From the NCBI RefSeq assembly GCF_001678665.1, contig NZ_LZRP01000004.1:62001-126000 (forward strand): a stretch of 64,000 bases of DNA, written 5' to 3'. Positions within the stretch are counted from its first letter, which is position 1, and each line of letters opens with the position of its first letter. The position numbers and the translations under genes are program-made. Under the pieces are notes generated by a model. That model made no database searches, was not told where the DNA came from, and saw only the letters and a program-made list of their open reading frames with translations. Positions 1 to 9,221 of the stretch are shown in pieces. This DNA comes from Erythrobacter sp. QSSC1-22B. Lineage in GTDB: Bacteria; Pseudomonadota; Alphaproteobacteria; Sphingomonadales; Sphingomonadaceae.

Positions 1-1057
1 GCGTGGCCAGCCCCAGGATGGCGAGCACGATCGCCACGATCCAGAAGCGGATCACGACCTTGCTCTCGCTCCAGCCCAATTGCTCGAAATGATGGTGGAT
101 CGGCGCCATCCGGAACACCCGTTTGCCGGTGCGCTTGAACCAGACGACCTGGATGATCACAGACAGCGCCTCGAACACGAACAGCCCGCCGACGATACCG
201 AGGACAACTTCGTGATGCGTCGCCACCGCGATCGCGCCGAGCGCCCCACCCAGTGCGAGGCTGCCGGTATCGCCCATGAACACCGCCGCGGGCGGCGCGT
301 TGAACCACAGGAACGCCAGCCCGGCCCCGATGATCGCGGCGCAGAAGATCGCCAGCTCGCCCGCGCCCGCGACATGGGGAATGCCGAGATATTCGGAATA
401 ATCGACCCGTCCGACCAGATAGGCGATCAGCGCAAAGGTGCCCGCGGCGATAATCACCGGCATGGTCGCCAGCCCGTCGAGCCCGTCGGTAAGGTTCACC
501 GCATTGCCCGCGCCGACGATCACGAAGGCGGCGAAGACATAATAGAAATAGCCCAGCTCGATGCCGAAATCGTTGAAGAACGGGATGTAGAGGAAGGTGT
601 TGATCTGCCCGACCACGATCCAGCTGGCGATCCCGGCGACGAGGAATTCCAGCAGCAGGCGGGTCTTGCCCGAAACCCCCTTATGGCTGGATTTTGTGAC
701 CTTGTCGTAATCGTCGAGAAAACCGATCAGCCCGAAACCGGCGGTGACCGCGATGCAGGCCCAGATGAAGGGATTGGAAAGGTCCATCCACAAAAGCAGC
801 GACAGGAACAGAGAGGTGAGGATCATCAGCCCGCCCATGGTCGGCGTGCCGCGCTTGGCGAGATGGGTCTGCGGTCCGTCCTCGCGGATTGGCTGACCCT
901 TGCCCTGACGCACCCGCAGCATGGCGATGAAGCGCGGCCCGATCACCAGGCCGATCAGCAATGCCGTCAGCAGCGTCCCGCCCGCACGCGCCGTCTGGTA
1001 GCGTACGAGGTTGAAGACCCCTTCGAATTCAAACCATTGTGCCAGCAGATAGAGCAT
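1..1057 (-). CDS. mraY: Phospho-N-acetylmuramoyl-pentapeptide-transferase MraY (3' end cut by window)
   Basis: MraY is the integral membrane enzyme that moves phospho-MurNAc-pentapeptide from UDP onto undecaprenyl phosphate, forming lipid I. The reading frame starts [20 protein letters not shown] and stays open to the window edge, giving 352 codons. The family is about 356-360 residues, so only the last few residues are missing. It has many hydrophobic helices and the Mg-binding segment [14 protein letters not shown] followed by KGVSGK. The ATG directly abuts the murF stop (TGAATG), so translation is probably coupled. It is the last visible gene of the mraZ-led division and cell-wall operon. 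Confidence 0.96.
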   Translation of the reverse strand, partial: MLYLLAQWFEFEGVFNLVRYQTARAGGTLLTALLIGLVIGPRFIAMLRVRQGKGQPIREDGPQTHLAKRGTPTMGGLMILTSLFLSLLLWMDLSNPFIWACIAVTAGFGLIGFLDDYDKVTKSSHKGVSGKTRLLLEFLVAGIASWIVVGQINTFLYIPFFNDFGIELGYFYYVFAAFVIVGAGNAVNLTDGLDGLATMPVIIAAGTFALIAYLVGRVDYSEYLGIPHVAGAGELAIFCAAIIGAGLAFLWFNAPPAAVFMGDTGSLALGGALGAIAVATHHEVVLGIVGGLFVFEALSVIIQVVWFKRTGKRVFRMAPIHHHFEQLGWSESKVVIRFWIVAIVLAILGLAT

Positions 1058-2527
1058 TCAGCTTTCCCGGCGCGTGAGGTGTTCCACCACTCTGCCGAGC
1101 CCGATCGAGTTGGACCCTTTGACGAGGATCGCATCGCCGGCGACGATTGCGAAGTCCTCCAGCGCCGCGATCGCGTCCGCAGCGCTGCCGCAATGGGTGA
1201 AACTGCCTCCAAAGCCAAGCGGAAGCGCGGCACCTTTCCCCAATTCGCGCGCCAGCGGAGCCATTTCCGGGCCTACCAGGATGGCATGATCGACTTCCGC
1301 CGCGATCAGCGGTTCGGCCAGCTGGGCGTGGAAGGCAGGCCCGAAATCGCCCAATTCCTTCATCGCGCCGAGCACCGCGATGCGGCGGACGGCTGGGGTG
1401 GCGCCCAACTGCGCAAGCGTGGCGCGCATGCTGGCGGGGTTGGCGTTGTAGCTTTCGTCGATCAGCAAGGCCTTGCCGCCCGGTGCCGCGACCTGATGGC
1501 GCGCCCCGCGTCCTTCGAGCCCGCCCATCTCGGCCAGCGCCAGCCCGGCAGCGGCCATGTCGGCACCGCAGGCCAGAACGGCGGCCATCACCGCCAGCGA
1601 ATTGGCGATCCAGTGCTCTCCAGGCTCGGCGACGGTGAAACACATCCGGCCATCGGGATATTCGCAGGTGACCAGCGAGCCGCCATTGGCGCTGGGGATG
1701 GCGTCGAGCAACCGCATGGTTGCGTGTCGAGCACACCCGAACGACACGATCCGCGCGCCGGCCTTCTCGGCATGATCCCGCAGCCGCTCGAAATGCGGGC
1801 TGTCGGCTGGGATGACCGCGACCCCGCCCGGTTCCAGCCCGGCGAAGATTTCCGCCTTGGCATCCGCGATCGCCTCTTCGCTACCGAGGTTCTCGATATG
1901 CGCCGGGGCGATGGTGGTGACGACCGCAACGTGCGGCCGGACATGGTCGGTCAGCGTCGCGATTTCGCCGGCGTGATTCATCCCCATCTCGAACACGCCG
2001 AAGCGGCTGCGCGCGGGCATCCGCGCGAGGCTGAGCGGTACCCCGACATGATTGTTGTAGCTGCGGATCGAACGGTGCGCCTGCCCGCGGCTGGAGCGCT
2101 CGAGCGCGGCAAAGATCGCTTCCTTGACGCCGGTCTTGCCGACCGAGCCCGTCACCCCGACGATTTTGGCTTTGCCACGATTGCGCGCGGCGGCAGCCAG
2201 CGCGTGGAGTGCGGCGGTCGTGTCGGCGACCAGGATATGCGGGTATTCGACTGGCCGGTCGACCAGCGCGGCGCTGGCGCCACTGGCGAAAGCGGCGTCG
2301 AGGAAGCGGTGGCCATCCATGGCTTCGCCCTGCAGCGCGACGAACAGATCGCCGTTGCGGACATCGCGCGAATCGGTCTCGACCCCGGAAATCTGGAACT
2401 CGCCGCTCGCCACTCCGTCGGTCGCCGCGGCGATCGAGGCGGCATCCCACAGCGCCAGCGGCAGCTGGTCGGCGGGAAAAATCGGCCAGGCCTTCATGGC
2501 CGGATGGCGGATCAGCGCTGCGCTCAT
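1058..2527 (-). CDS. murF: UDP-N-acetylmuramoyl-tripeptide--D-alanyl-D-alanine ligase MurF
   Basis: MurF is the cytoplasmic ATP-dependent ligase that adds D-Ala-D-Ala to UDP-MurNAc-tripeptide. The product is about 489 residues, normal for the family. It shows the Mur-ligase P-loop as GVTGSVGKTGVKE, then YNNHVGVPLSL and the FEMGMNHAGEI segment typical of MurF. I chose the ATG at 2527 because it overlaps the murE stop as ATGA. A GTG or TTG start five codons upstream is possible but unneeded. It sits between murE and mraY in the dcw cluster. Confidence 0.96.
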   Translation of the reverse strand: MSAALIRHPAMKAWPIFPADQLPLALWDAASIAAATDGVASGEFQISGVETDSRDVRNGDLFVALQGEAMDGHRFLDAAFASGASAALVDRPVEYPHILVADTTAALHALAAAARNRGKAKIVGVTGSVGKTGVKEAIFAALERSSRGQAHRSIRSYNNHVGVPLSLARMPARSRFGVFEMGMNHAGEIATLTDHVRPHVAVVTTIAPAHIENLGSEEAIADAKAEIFAGLEPGGVAVIPADSPHFERLRDHAEKAGARIVSFGCARHATMRLLDAIPSANGGSLVTCEYPDGRMCFTVAEPGEHWIANSLAVMAAVLACGADMAAAGLALAEMGGLEGRGARHQVAAPGGKALLIDESYNANPASMRATLAQLGATPAVRRIAVLGAMKELGDFGPAFHAQLAEPLIAAEVDHAILVGPEMAPLARELGKGAALPLGFGGSFTHCGSAADAIAALEDFAIVAGDAILVKGSNSIGLGRVVEHLTRRES

Positions 2528-4029
2528 GTATCGTTGTCCCAATTGCCGTCATTCGCCGCCGCCGCACATTCGCGGGCCACTTCGACATCGTCGAAGGGCA
2601 GCACTCGTTCGTTCTCGCCCGATCCCACGATCTGGCCGCGTTCATGTCCCTTGCCCGCGATCAGGACGATGTCGTCGCGCCCCGCCATCGCTACCGCTTC
2701 GGCGATGGCGGCGCGGCGTCCAGCGACCTCGTGCGCGTTGGCGGCGGTTCCCGCCATGACCGCGCGGCGGATTTCCCCGGCTTCCTCGCCGCGGGGATTG
2801 TCGTCGGTGACGATCACCACATCCGATGCCCGCGATGCGACTTCGCCCATCGGGCCGCGCTTGCCATGGTCGCGGTCGCCGCCCGCGCCGAACACGGTGA
2901 TCAGCCGGCCCTTCACATGCGGGCGCAGCGCCACGATCGCCGCCTCGATCGCGTCGGGCGTGTGCGCGTAATCGACATAGACGGGCGCGCCGCGCGGGGT
3001 GATTACCGCGCGTTCGAGTCGTCCGCGCACCGGCTGGAGCCGCGCGACCGCGTCCCAGACCTGGCCAGCGTCGATCCCGCTTGCCAGCGCCAGACCGGCG
3101 GCGGTGAGCGCATTGGCGACCTGATAGGCGCCGATCAGCGGCAAGGTGATGCTGCGGGTGTTGCCGCCATGCTCGATGGTGAGCGACTGGCCGAGTTGGC
3201 TGGTGCTGCGTTCGATGACGCGGATGTCGTCTCCCGCTTCGCCAATGGTGAAGAGCGCAAGCCCGCGCCGCTGCGCATGATCGATCGCGCGCGCGGTCCA
3301 TTCGCTGTCGCCCGCGCCGACCCATACCACCGCGCGGGCATCGTCGCTGGCAACTTCGTCGAACAGCCGCATCTTGGCGGCGAAATACTCGTCCATGTCG
3401 GCGTGGTAGTCGAGATGGTCGCGGCTGAAATTGGTGAACGCCACCGCCTCGACCGGAACGCCCTCGTTGCGGAATTGCAACAGCCCGTGGCTCGAAGCCT
3501 CATAGGCGACATGGGTCACGCCTTCGCGCGCCAGCCCGCTCATATTGCTCAGGAAGGTGACGATGTCGGGCGTGGTCAGCCCGGTCGAGACGCTTTCGTC
3601 GGGAGTCGTGACACCAAGCGTGCCGATGCTCGCCGCGCGCTCGCCCGCCATCCGCCAGATCTGGCGGGTCATCTCGACGGTCGAGGTCTTGCCGTTGGTC
3701 CCGGTCACCGCGACGATATGCGGCGGCACCGGGGTGAAGAACCGCGCCGCCAGCTGCGCGAAGGTACGGCGTGGCTCGGTGCTGACGATATGCTGCGCGC
3801 CGGAGACGCTGGCCTCGGCGCGCGCGACCACGGCGACCGCGCCCGCCTTGACCGCGTCGGAGATGAAGGTCTCGCCATTCACCCGCGCGCCCTCGAAGGC
3901 ACCAAAAACCGTTCCCGGTGCGACCTTGCGGTGATCGATCGCGAAACCGGTCACGGTGGCATCGTCTGCAGCCATGACTTCATGACCGCAGTCGAGCCCG
4001 GCGGCCGCGCAGAGTTTGGCCAGCTTCAC
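2524..4029 (-). CDS. murE: UDP-N-acetylmuramoyl-tripeptide synthetase MurE (meso-DAP type)
   Basis: MurE ligates the third peptide residue onto UDP-MurNAc-L-Ala-D-Glu in the cytoplasm. The 501-residue protein has the ATP-binding motif VTGTNGKTSTVEMTRQ in the first third and the motif TDDNPRGEE near the C-terminus. The DNPR form is the established signature of enzymes that add meso-diaminopimelate, as expected in Gram-negatives. Translation starts with GTG, overlapping the ftsI stop as GTGA. Its own stop overlaps the murF start. No unusual feature was seen. Confidence 0.96.
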   Translation of the reverse strand: MKLAKLCAAAGLDCGHEVMAADDATVTGFAIDHRKVAPGTVFGAFEGARVNGETFISDAVKAGAVAVVARAEASVSGAQHIVSTEPRRTFAQLAARFFTPVPPHIVAVTGTNGKTSTVEMTRQIWRMAGERAASIGTLGVTTPDESVSTGLTTPDIVTFLSNMSGLAREGVTHVAYEASSHGLLQFRNEGVPVEAVAFTNFSRDHLDYHADMDEYFAAKMRLFDEVASDDARAVVWVGAGDSEWTARAIDHAQRRGLALFTIGEAGDDIRVIERSTSQLGQSLTIEHGGNTRSITLPLIGAYQVANALTAAGLALASGIDAGQVWDAVARLQPVRGRLERAVITPRGAPVYVDYAHTPDAIEAAIVALRPHVKGRLITVFGAGGDRDHGKRGPMGEVASRASDVVIVTDDNPRGEEAGEIRRAVMAGTAANAHEVAGRRAAIAEAVAMAGRDDIVLIAGKGHERGQIVGSGENERVLPFDDVEVARECAAAANDGNWDNDT

Positions 4030-5759
4030 CGGTCCGACGCCGGGATAAGCGGTCGAAGATCGGAAATATCGACATCACGGGTTTCGTCGGGCAGCACGCC
4101 GAGCATCGGTCCGATCCGTGGGACGAGCCGACCGACGATCGGTGCGGCATTCCAGGCGGCGGTGCGCTGGAAGCTGCTGGCGACCGTGCCGCGCGGCTCG
4201 TCGAGCATGGTGACTACCACGAAGCGCGGCTTGTCCATCGGGAAAGCCGCCGCGAAGGTCGAGATAAGCGAGGTGCGCTGATAGCCGCCTGCGCCCGGCT
4301 TTTCGGCCGAGCCGGTCTTGCCGCCGACGCGGAAACCCGGGGCATCCGCGCTGCGGCCGGTGCCGAAGATCGAGATCATCCGCATCAACTGGCGCATCCG
4401 GGCGCTGGTGCTGGCTTTGAACACCCGGCGCCCCTGCGGCACGTCGCCCGCGCCCAGCTTGTGCAGCGTGGTGGGGCGCATGATCCCGCCATTGACCATT
4501 GCCGCATAGGCCGATGCGAGATGCAGCGGGGTCACCGCGATACCATGACCGAAGCCGACATTCATATTGCGCAGGCGCGGCCAGTTGTCGCCGGGCCAGA
4601 TCGGAAAGCCCTTGGCGGGCAGCTCGATATGCGGCCGCGCATTCATCCCCAGATCGATCATGGCCTGCCGCATCCGTTTGGGGCCGAGTTCGTCGGCGAT
4701 CCGCGCGGTGACAGTGTTCGACGAATGGATCAGCGTCTCGGGCACGTTCAGGGTCGAACCCAGGAAATGGCTGTCCGTGATGGTGTAGCGGCCCATCTTG
4801 ACGGGCGAGGCATCCCACCGCGCGGCGAAATCTCGCACGACGCCGGCGTCGATGGCTGCCGCCACGGTCAGCGGCTTGAAAGTCGAACCCAGTTCATAGA
4901 CCTGGTTGGTGACACGATTGAACATGCGGTCCTGGCCAACGGCATCGATCTTGTTGGGATCGAATTCGGGCAGGCTGGCCAGAGCCATCACCTCGCCGGT
5001 TTCGACATCCAGCACGATACCGGCCGCGCCCTTGGCATCGACCAGCTTCATGCCGCGGCGCAATTCGTCCTCGAGCGCACCCTGGACGCGCATATCGATG
5101 CTCAGCGCAACCGGAGCGCCGCGGCGCGTCGGGTCGAGCAGCCGCTCGTCGAGCACCTGCTCCATGCCCACCCGGCCGTGGCCGTCTGCTGCGACATAGC
5201 CGAGGATATGCGCGGCCATGGAGCCTTGCGGATAGTGACGGTCGGTTTCCTGCGGCACTTCGAGCGCGAGCTCGCCCAATTCCTGCACGCGATTTGCTTC
5301 TTCGGGCAACACGCGGCGGCGCAGATAACCCTGCTGACCCGATGCGAGCTGGCGCGTCACCCGCGCAACGTCGAGATCGGGAAAAATAGTCTTGAGGTCT
5401 TGCGCAACCTCGGCTGGTTCGCGGACCAGCGGTGTCCCGGCTTCACCAAGCGCTGAAGGGTTGAACCACAACGCATAGGCCGGGAAGGCGCGCGCCAGCG
5501 GAACGCCGTTGCGATCGACGATTTCGCCCCGGCTGGGCAACAGCGCGTCCTCGAGCGAAGTTGCCGCCACCGCGCGGTCCGACATCCCGAGAAATCCGAT
5601 CCGCATGACCGCAAGCAGGGCGACGAAGGCAAACGCGAGGACAATCCACAACACCCGAAACTTGGCCACTGCCAGCGAGTGCTGACGGATGGATACCAGC
5701 TGGATCCGGGCAGAGGGAACGGCGGTCCCGATCGGCGCGAAACCGGTCATCGCGTTCAT
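4026..5759 (-). CDS. ftsI: Septal peptidoglycan transpeptidase FtsI (PBP3)
   Basis: FtsI is the class B penicillin-binding protein that cross-links septal peptidoglycan. The 577-residue product has an N-terminal membrane helix at about residues 36-55 and a dimerisation domain beginning with SRGEIVDRNGVPLA. It carries the three transpeptidase motifs: STFK (Ser292, Lys295), SSN (346-348) and KTG (481-483). I chose the ATG at 5759 because it overlaps the ftsL stop as ATGA. The frame stays open upstream, but that part reads antisense-like and lies within ftsL. It is followed immediately by murE. Confidence 0.96.
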   Translation of the reverse strand: MNAMTGFAPIGTAVPSARIQLVSIRQHSLAVAKFRVLWIVLAFAFVALLAVMRIGFLGMSDRAVAATSLEDALLPSRGEIVDRNGVPLARAFPAYALWFNPSALGEAGTPLVREPAEVAQDLKTIFPDLDVARVTRQLASGQQGYLRRRVLPEEANRVQELGELALEVPQETDRHYPQGSMAAHILGYVAADGHGRVGMEQVLDERLLDPTRRGAPVALSIDMRVQGALEDELRRGMKLVDAKGAAGIVLDVETGEVMALASLPEFDPNKIDAVGQDRMFNRVTNQVYELGSTFKPLTVAAAIDAGVVRDFAARWDASPVKMGRYTITDSHFLGSTLNVPETLIHSSNTVTARIADELGPKRMRQAMIDLGMNARPHIELPAKGFPIWPGDNWPRLRNMNVGFGHGIAVTPLHLASAYAAMVNGGIMRPTTLHKLGAGDVPQGRRVFKASTSARMRQLMRMISIFGTGRSADAPGFRVGGKTGSAEKPGAGGYQRTSLISTFAAAFPMDKPRFVVVTMLDEPRGTVASSFQRTAAWNAAPIVGRLVPRIGPMLGVLPDETRDVDISDLRPLIPASDR

Positions 5760-6304
5760 TGGCCGGCATCCGACAGGCCCGAGGATACGGTCGAGGAACG
5801 GGCGAGGCGCTGCGCAAGGCTGCCACCCTTGGCGGAGAGGTCCGCGGCAAGCGCCGTTTCGCCGCCACTGGCTTCGCTGGTGAGTTCGGCGGCGGCGACG
5901 GGCGAGACCCATTCGGCGAACAGGCCTTCCTCCTCGACCACGGGTTCGCTGCGCGCGACCCGGATCGGGTCGGGAGCGTTGAGGCCGCGCGGCAGCCCGA
6001 GCGCGGCGAGCTGGCGCTCGCTCTCGAGAAAATGGCGCGCGCTCGGCGCGACGAAGCCGAATTCGACCGCATTCCAGGCGGCGAGCTGGCGCTGGCTGGA
6101 ACGGGTCTGGAACTCGGTTTCTAGCATCAGCGCCTCGCGCTCCATGGCGATGATCTGGCGCTCGGTTAGCCGCACCTCGCTCTTCACCGCATTGACCTTG
6201 AAGGTCAGCGCCAGAAAAATGGCGACGCACAGGCCGAGCACCAGCGCCCAGCCGATCTGGCGGATACGGCTACCGGTCCGCACGGCTGCGGGGCGAGTGG
6301 CCAT
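5756..6304 (-). CDS. ftsL: Cell division protein FtsL-like
   Basis: This is a small bitopic protein of 182 residues. One hydrophobic helix lies at about residues 17-36 (QIGWALVLGLCVAIFLALTF), followed by a predicted coiled coil rich in Glu, Arg and Leu (roughly 40-110). A low-complexity tail of Ala, Ser and Glu ends the protein. FtsL sequences diverge strongly, so the name rests on this topology and on the exact position between rsmH and ftsI, where FtsL is normally encoded. The start overlaps the rsmH stop by one base (TGATG). The role is presumably the FtsQLB complex that activates FtsWI. Confidence 0.85.
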   Translation of the reverse strand: MATRPAAVRTGSRIRQIGWALVLGLCVAIFLALTFKVNAVKSEVRLTERQIIAMEREALMLETEFQTRSSQRQLAAWNAVEFGFVAPSARHFLESERQLAALGLPRGLNAPDPIRVARSEPVVEEEGLFAEWVSPVAAAELTSEASGGETALAADLSAKGGSLAQRLARSSTVSSGLSDAGQ

Positions 6305-7236
6305 CAGGCTGCCTCCCTCGCCGGAGTTGCAGTGCGGACCGCACTACGCAGTACCGATGAGCGCGAACGCGGATTGCGCGCGATCTCGGCCTCGGAAGCA
6401 CGGATCGCCTTGCTGACGCGGGTGAAGACCGGCTCGGGCGCATCGAGCTGGGGCAGGTGGCGCGAACCGGCTTCGGCCTGCGAGGCATCGCGCAGGAAGC
6501 GCTTGACGATGCGATCCTCCAGACTGTGGAAACACACCATCGCGAGCCGACCGCCTTCGCTCAATAGCTGCTCGGCAGCCACGAGGCCCTCGGCCAGCTC
6601 GTCGAGCTCGCCATTCACATGAATGCGGATCGCCTGGAAACTGCGGGTCGCCGGATCCTTGGGCGCGCCCGGACGATGGCCGAGCGCCTTGCGGACGACG
6701 CGGGCAAGTTCGCCGGTGGTTTCGAGAGGGCGCGCGGCGACAATCGCGCGGGCGACGCGGCGCGACTGGCGCTCCTCCCCATAGTGATAGAGCACGTCGG
6801 CGATCGCGGCTTCTTCGGCGGTGTTGACGAAATCGGCGGCGCTGTCGCCCTCCTGGCTCATCCGCATGTCGAGCGGCCCGTCGGTCGAGAAGGCGAAGCC
6901 GCGCCCGGCCTGGTCGAGCTGCATCGAGGAAACGCCGATATCCATCACGACGCCATCGACACGGGCGACGCCGGCTGCAGCCAGCGTATCGACCATCTCG
7001 GAGAAGCGCCGCGGGTGAAGCGTCAGCCGTCCGGCGAACTCGGCCTCCATCGCCGCACCGGCAGCGATGGCGTCGGGATCGCGGTCGAAGGCATGGACCT
7101 GCGCCCCGCGATCGAGGATCGCGCGCGAATAGCCGCCGGCGCCGAAGGTGGCATCGACGATGACATCGCCCTCGCCGGGGTTCAGCGCCGCGATGACCTC
7201 ATCAAGGAGGACGGGAATATGCGGGGCGGCGTTCAC
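6304..7236 (-). CDS. rsmH: 16S rRNA (cytosine(1402)-N4)-methyltransferase RsmH
   Basis: RsmH (MraW) methylates the ribosomal P-site base C1402 of 16S rRNA using S-adenosylmethionine. The 310-residue protein begins with the family signature [10 protein letters not shown]. The SAM-binding segment [14 protein letters not shown] is followed by [20 protein letters not shown] and the late motif [17 protein letters not shown]. It uses a GTG start that overlaps the mraZ stop as GTGA. It is the second gene of the division cluster. Confidence 0.97.
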   Translation of the reverse strand: MNAAPHIPVLLDEVIAALNPGEGDVIVDATFGAGGYSRAILDRGAQVHAFDRDPDAIAAGAAMEAEFAGRLTLHPRRFSEMVDTLAAAGVARVDGVVMDIGVSSMQLDQAGRGFAFSTDGPLDMRMSQEGDSAADFVNTAEEAAIADVLYHYGEERQSRRVARAIVAARPLETTGELARVVRKALGHRPGAPKDPATRSFQAIRIHVNGELDELAEGLVAAEQLLSEGGRLAMVCFHSLEDRIVKRFLRDASQAEAGSRHLPQLDAPEPVFTRVSKAIRASEAEIARNPRSRSSVLRSAVRTATPAREAA

Positions 7237-7724
7237 TTGGCTCGGCCCTTGGCCTGGGCTTCGTCGACCAGTGCCTTGCAGGCCGCCTTGGCTGCGGCCC
7301 AGTCGTCACCCATGCCGAGCAGTTCCGCAGGGTTCCACAGCGTGAAAAAGCGTCCGCCACCCTGGAAGAACAGGCCCTCGCCGACATTGGCAAGATCGCG
7401 CAGATATTCGGGCATCACGAAGCGACCGCTGTCGTCGAAAGGCAATTCGACGAAGCCGTTGAGCTGGCTCGAACGCACTTCGCGATCGAACTCGCGATTG
7501 AGCTTGAAGGCCATTTCCTCCTCGCGATCGAGCTGCTGCTCGAGCTCGAGCTTGCGCGAGAGGCCAAATCCGACAAGGCAGTTCCAGCGATCGTGCTTGG
7601 CGAGGCAGAGGATGCGGGCGTCGCTGCTTTCCTTGACGGCCTTGCGGAACAGCGGCGGCAGGACGTAGCGACCCTTGTCGCCAGCCGGCGTAAACGCCTG
7701 TCCGCTGTAACCCCCGAAAAGCAC
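7233..7724 (-). CDS. mraZ: Transcriptional regulator MraZ
   Basis: MraZ is a small DNA-binding protein of the AbrB-like double swapped-hairpin fold that heads the dcw cluster and, where studied, represses it. From the GTG at 7724 the product is about 163 residues, beginning [11 protein letters not shown] and continuing with the conserved [10 protein letters not shown]. The second half repeat has [22 protein letters not shown] prefer this GTG over more upstream starts because it puts the conserved first residues at the N-terminus and a GGGGA stretch lies about 8 bases upstream. A longer frame reaching 7838 lacks family similarity. Confidence 0.93.
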   Translation of the reverse strand: MLFGGYSGQAFTPAGDKGRYVLPPLFRKAVKESSDARILCLAKHDRWNCLVGFGLSRKLELEQQLDREEEMAFKLNREFDREVRSSQLNGFVELPFDDSGRFVMPEYLRDLANVGEGLFFQGGGRFFTLWNPAELLGMGDDWAAAKAACKALVDEAQAKGRAK

Positions 7725-8082
7725 GTTTGCTGTCCCCAATTGGCCTGCTTGCGCGAGCATCTCCTCCCCGAACAGACCTTCCCCGCCCCGCCCTGCGCAA
7801 TGGCGGGCGGCTCGCATCGCAGGCGCGATGCGCAGCACGGCATGGTCTGTCCGATGGCTTTGCGGTTTACAGCGGGAGCGAGCGGGATGGAAGGGAAAAG
7901 TAGGGGATTATTGGGGATGAAGCCATAACCACCTGTTTTATTTTAATTTTACCACGGACTTGCGCAGAGAAAACCTTAACAACAAATTGCGAAAAGTGTC
8001 TGAATTCGTTCGACTCGCACACCGTCGGCGGACGCAGCGTCACCTGTGTCCCCGATAATCCCGGAATTGTGCGGATGCTCTC
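7725..8082. other. Intergenic region upstream of the division cluster
   Basis: This 358-base stretch separates mraZ from the next gene, whose stop is at 8083. I see no convincing coding frame. It must carry the mraZ promoter. It holds the phased GGGA array and an AT-rich block around 7937-7952 which, read on the minus strand, contains TAAAAT (7946-7951) as a possible -10 element. I found no convincing -35 partner. Confidence 0.6.
7874..7917 (-). promoter_or_regulatory. Phased GGGA repeat array, candidate MraZ operator
   Basis: Five GGGA tetramers on the plus strand begin at 7874, 7884, 7893, 7904 and 7914, with spacings of 10, 9, 11 and 10 bases. They therefore fall on one face of the helix. 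In studied bacteria MraZ binds short G-rich direct repeats about 10 bp apart upstream of its own gene. The array is about 150 bp upstream of mraZ. The repeats read as TCCC on the mraZ coding strand, the reverse of what I would expect. Function is inferred. Confidence 0.5.
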
Positions 8083-8820
8083 TCAGAGAGCGAACGATTG
8101 TTCCACCAGCTTGCCCAATACGGCGCGACGGCGCGGCAGGTCGGGATCCTCTTCGCCGTCGAGCAGCGCGGCATCGGCGAGCAGCGTGACCTGTCCTTCG
8201 CCGATCCGGCAGCGCGCTGCGACCCCCGACTGCGCAATGGCGCATTCGCCCGCCGCTTCGCTGACGAGCGGCACGAAGGCGCCCGCCAGATCTACCGGCA
8301 CCGCCACTCCGAAAGCATCTTCGAGCCGTTCACCTTGCGGCTGGCCGGTGTCGAAAGTCAGTTCCAGCCCCCACCGTGCCAGGATCGGCGAGAGCAGCGC
8401 GACATCCTGCGGACGCCGCGGATCGCCGATCGAAAACTGCGAATGGCTGGTCAGCATCGGATCGGCGAACAGCAGCAACTGCCCACCGGCACGCACCCAA
8501 TCGTCCAACGCGACGTTCTCGGCAGCCGAAAGCGCACGTGGCTGCGCCAGCAGAAGCCGGTCAAGCGGCGCCAGCGCCTCCGCGCTCAGGAAATCGAGCG
8601 GGGCCAGATCGAAACGCGTTTCGATTTCCTGTCGGACCCAGCCGGGCTCGCCCCCTTCTTGCAGCACTGCGCCGAATTCTGCGCTTTCCGGCCAGTAGAT
8701 CGGCAGCGTGGTCGACAGCCCAACCGGAGGCCTGGGTGCTTCGGCCCCTCCACTACCTTGGTCGGTGGTGGCACCGCAGGCGCTACAGGCCAGCAGCGCG
8801 CTCGTCAGAAACAGGCGCAT
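8083..8820 (-). CDS. Predicted lipoprotein, GldG/DUF4350-like
   Basis: The 245-residue product starts MRLFLTSALLACSACG, a lipoprotein signal peptide with a clear lipobox (Cys at about 15), so it should be anchored in a membrane. The body contains TLPIYWPESAEFG, LLLAQPRALSAAENVALDDWV and GGQLLLFADPML. These segments resemble the ligand-binding-like domain of GldG-type and DUF4350 proteins associated with ABC transporters or gliding systems. That assignment is by general resemblance only. It starts one base after the stop of the membrane protein upstream, so the two are probably co-transcribed and may work together. Confidence 0.75.
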   Translation of the reverse strand: MRLFLTSALLACSACGATTDQGSGGAEAPRPPVGLSTTLPIYWPESAEFGAVLQEGGEPGWVRQEIETRFDLAPLDFLSAEALAPLDRLLLAQPRALSAAENVALDDWVRAGGQLLLFADPMLTSHSQFSIGDPRRPQDVALLSPILARWGLELTFDTGQPQGERLEDAFGVAVPVDLAGAFVPLVSEAAGECAIAQSGVAARCRIGEGQVTLLADAALLDGEEDPDLPRRRAVLGKLVEQSFAL

Positions 8821-8821
8821 C

Positions 8822-9190
8822 CTATTGACCCGAGGAAGGCCGGGAGGTGCCTTGTTCGGGCATGACCGGGGCCGTCGCCGCGGACCCGGTCGGCCCGGGC
8901 GTCGGTGTGGCGGGAAGATCAGGGACCACGCCCGCCTCAACCAGCGGATCGGCGCTCTTGGGCTTGGGCTCGGGGATGTTGGTCGCGGCGGCCTCGGGAA
9001 CCGCGTTGCGCTCGGCCTCGTCGGCCTGGTTCTGGATGACGCTTGCAAGCCCGACCAGCATCAGCACGCCGATCAGCACGCCGACGCCGACCTGAAGGCG
9101 GTTCATTGCCTGCTGGGGGGTTCCCCCGAGCGGAATGGGGGGCAAATCGCCCGAAGGCGCCCTCGCCTTGCTGTCGAAGAAGCGGGCCAT
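8822..9190 (-). CDS. Small single-span membrane protein, unknown function
   Basis: This 122-residue protein has a short cytoplasmic N-terminus (MARFFDSKARAPSG) and one strong membrane helix around residues 36-52 (VGVGVLIGVLMLVGLAS). The rest is a Pro-, Ala- and Glu-rich, probably disordered tail. I recognise no family. I used the ATG at 9190, although an in-frame start at 9217 exists. It lies between cysteine synthase (31-base gap) and the lipoprotein gene (1-base gap), suggesting one transcription unit. Confidence 0.75.
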   Translation of the reverse strand: MARFFDSKARAPSGDLPPIPLGGTPQQAMNRLQVGVGVLIGVLMLVGLASVIQNQADEAERNAVPEAAATNIPEPKPKSADPLVEAGVVPDLPATPTPGPTGSAATAPVMPEQGTSRPSSGQ

Positions 9191-9221
9191 GCCCTTTGGT
9201 AGGACGGGCAGGGCCACCGGG

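Noticed and set aside
80..2971. 963-codon open frame on the plus strand across mraY, murF and murE
   Set aside because: It is antisense to three well-supported cell-wall genes and encodes no recognisable motif. Long antisense frames arise here from GC-rich codon bias.
5760..6230. N-terminal extension of FtsI through the ftsL region
   Set aside because: The extension is a shadow of ftsL. The ATGA overlap and membrane-helix position support the start at 5759.
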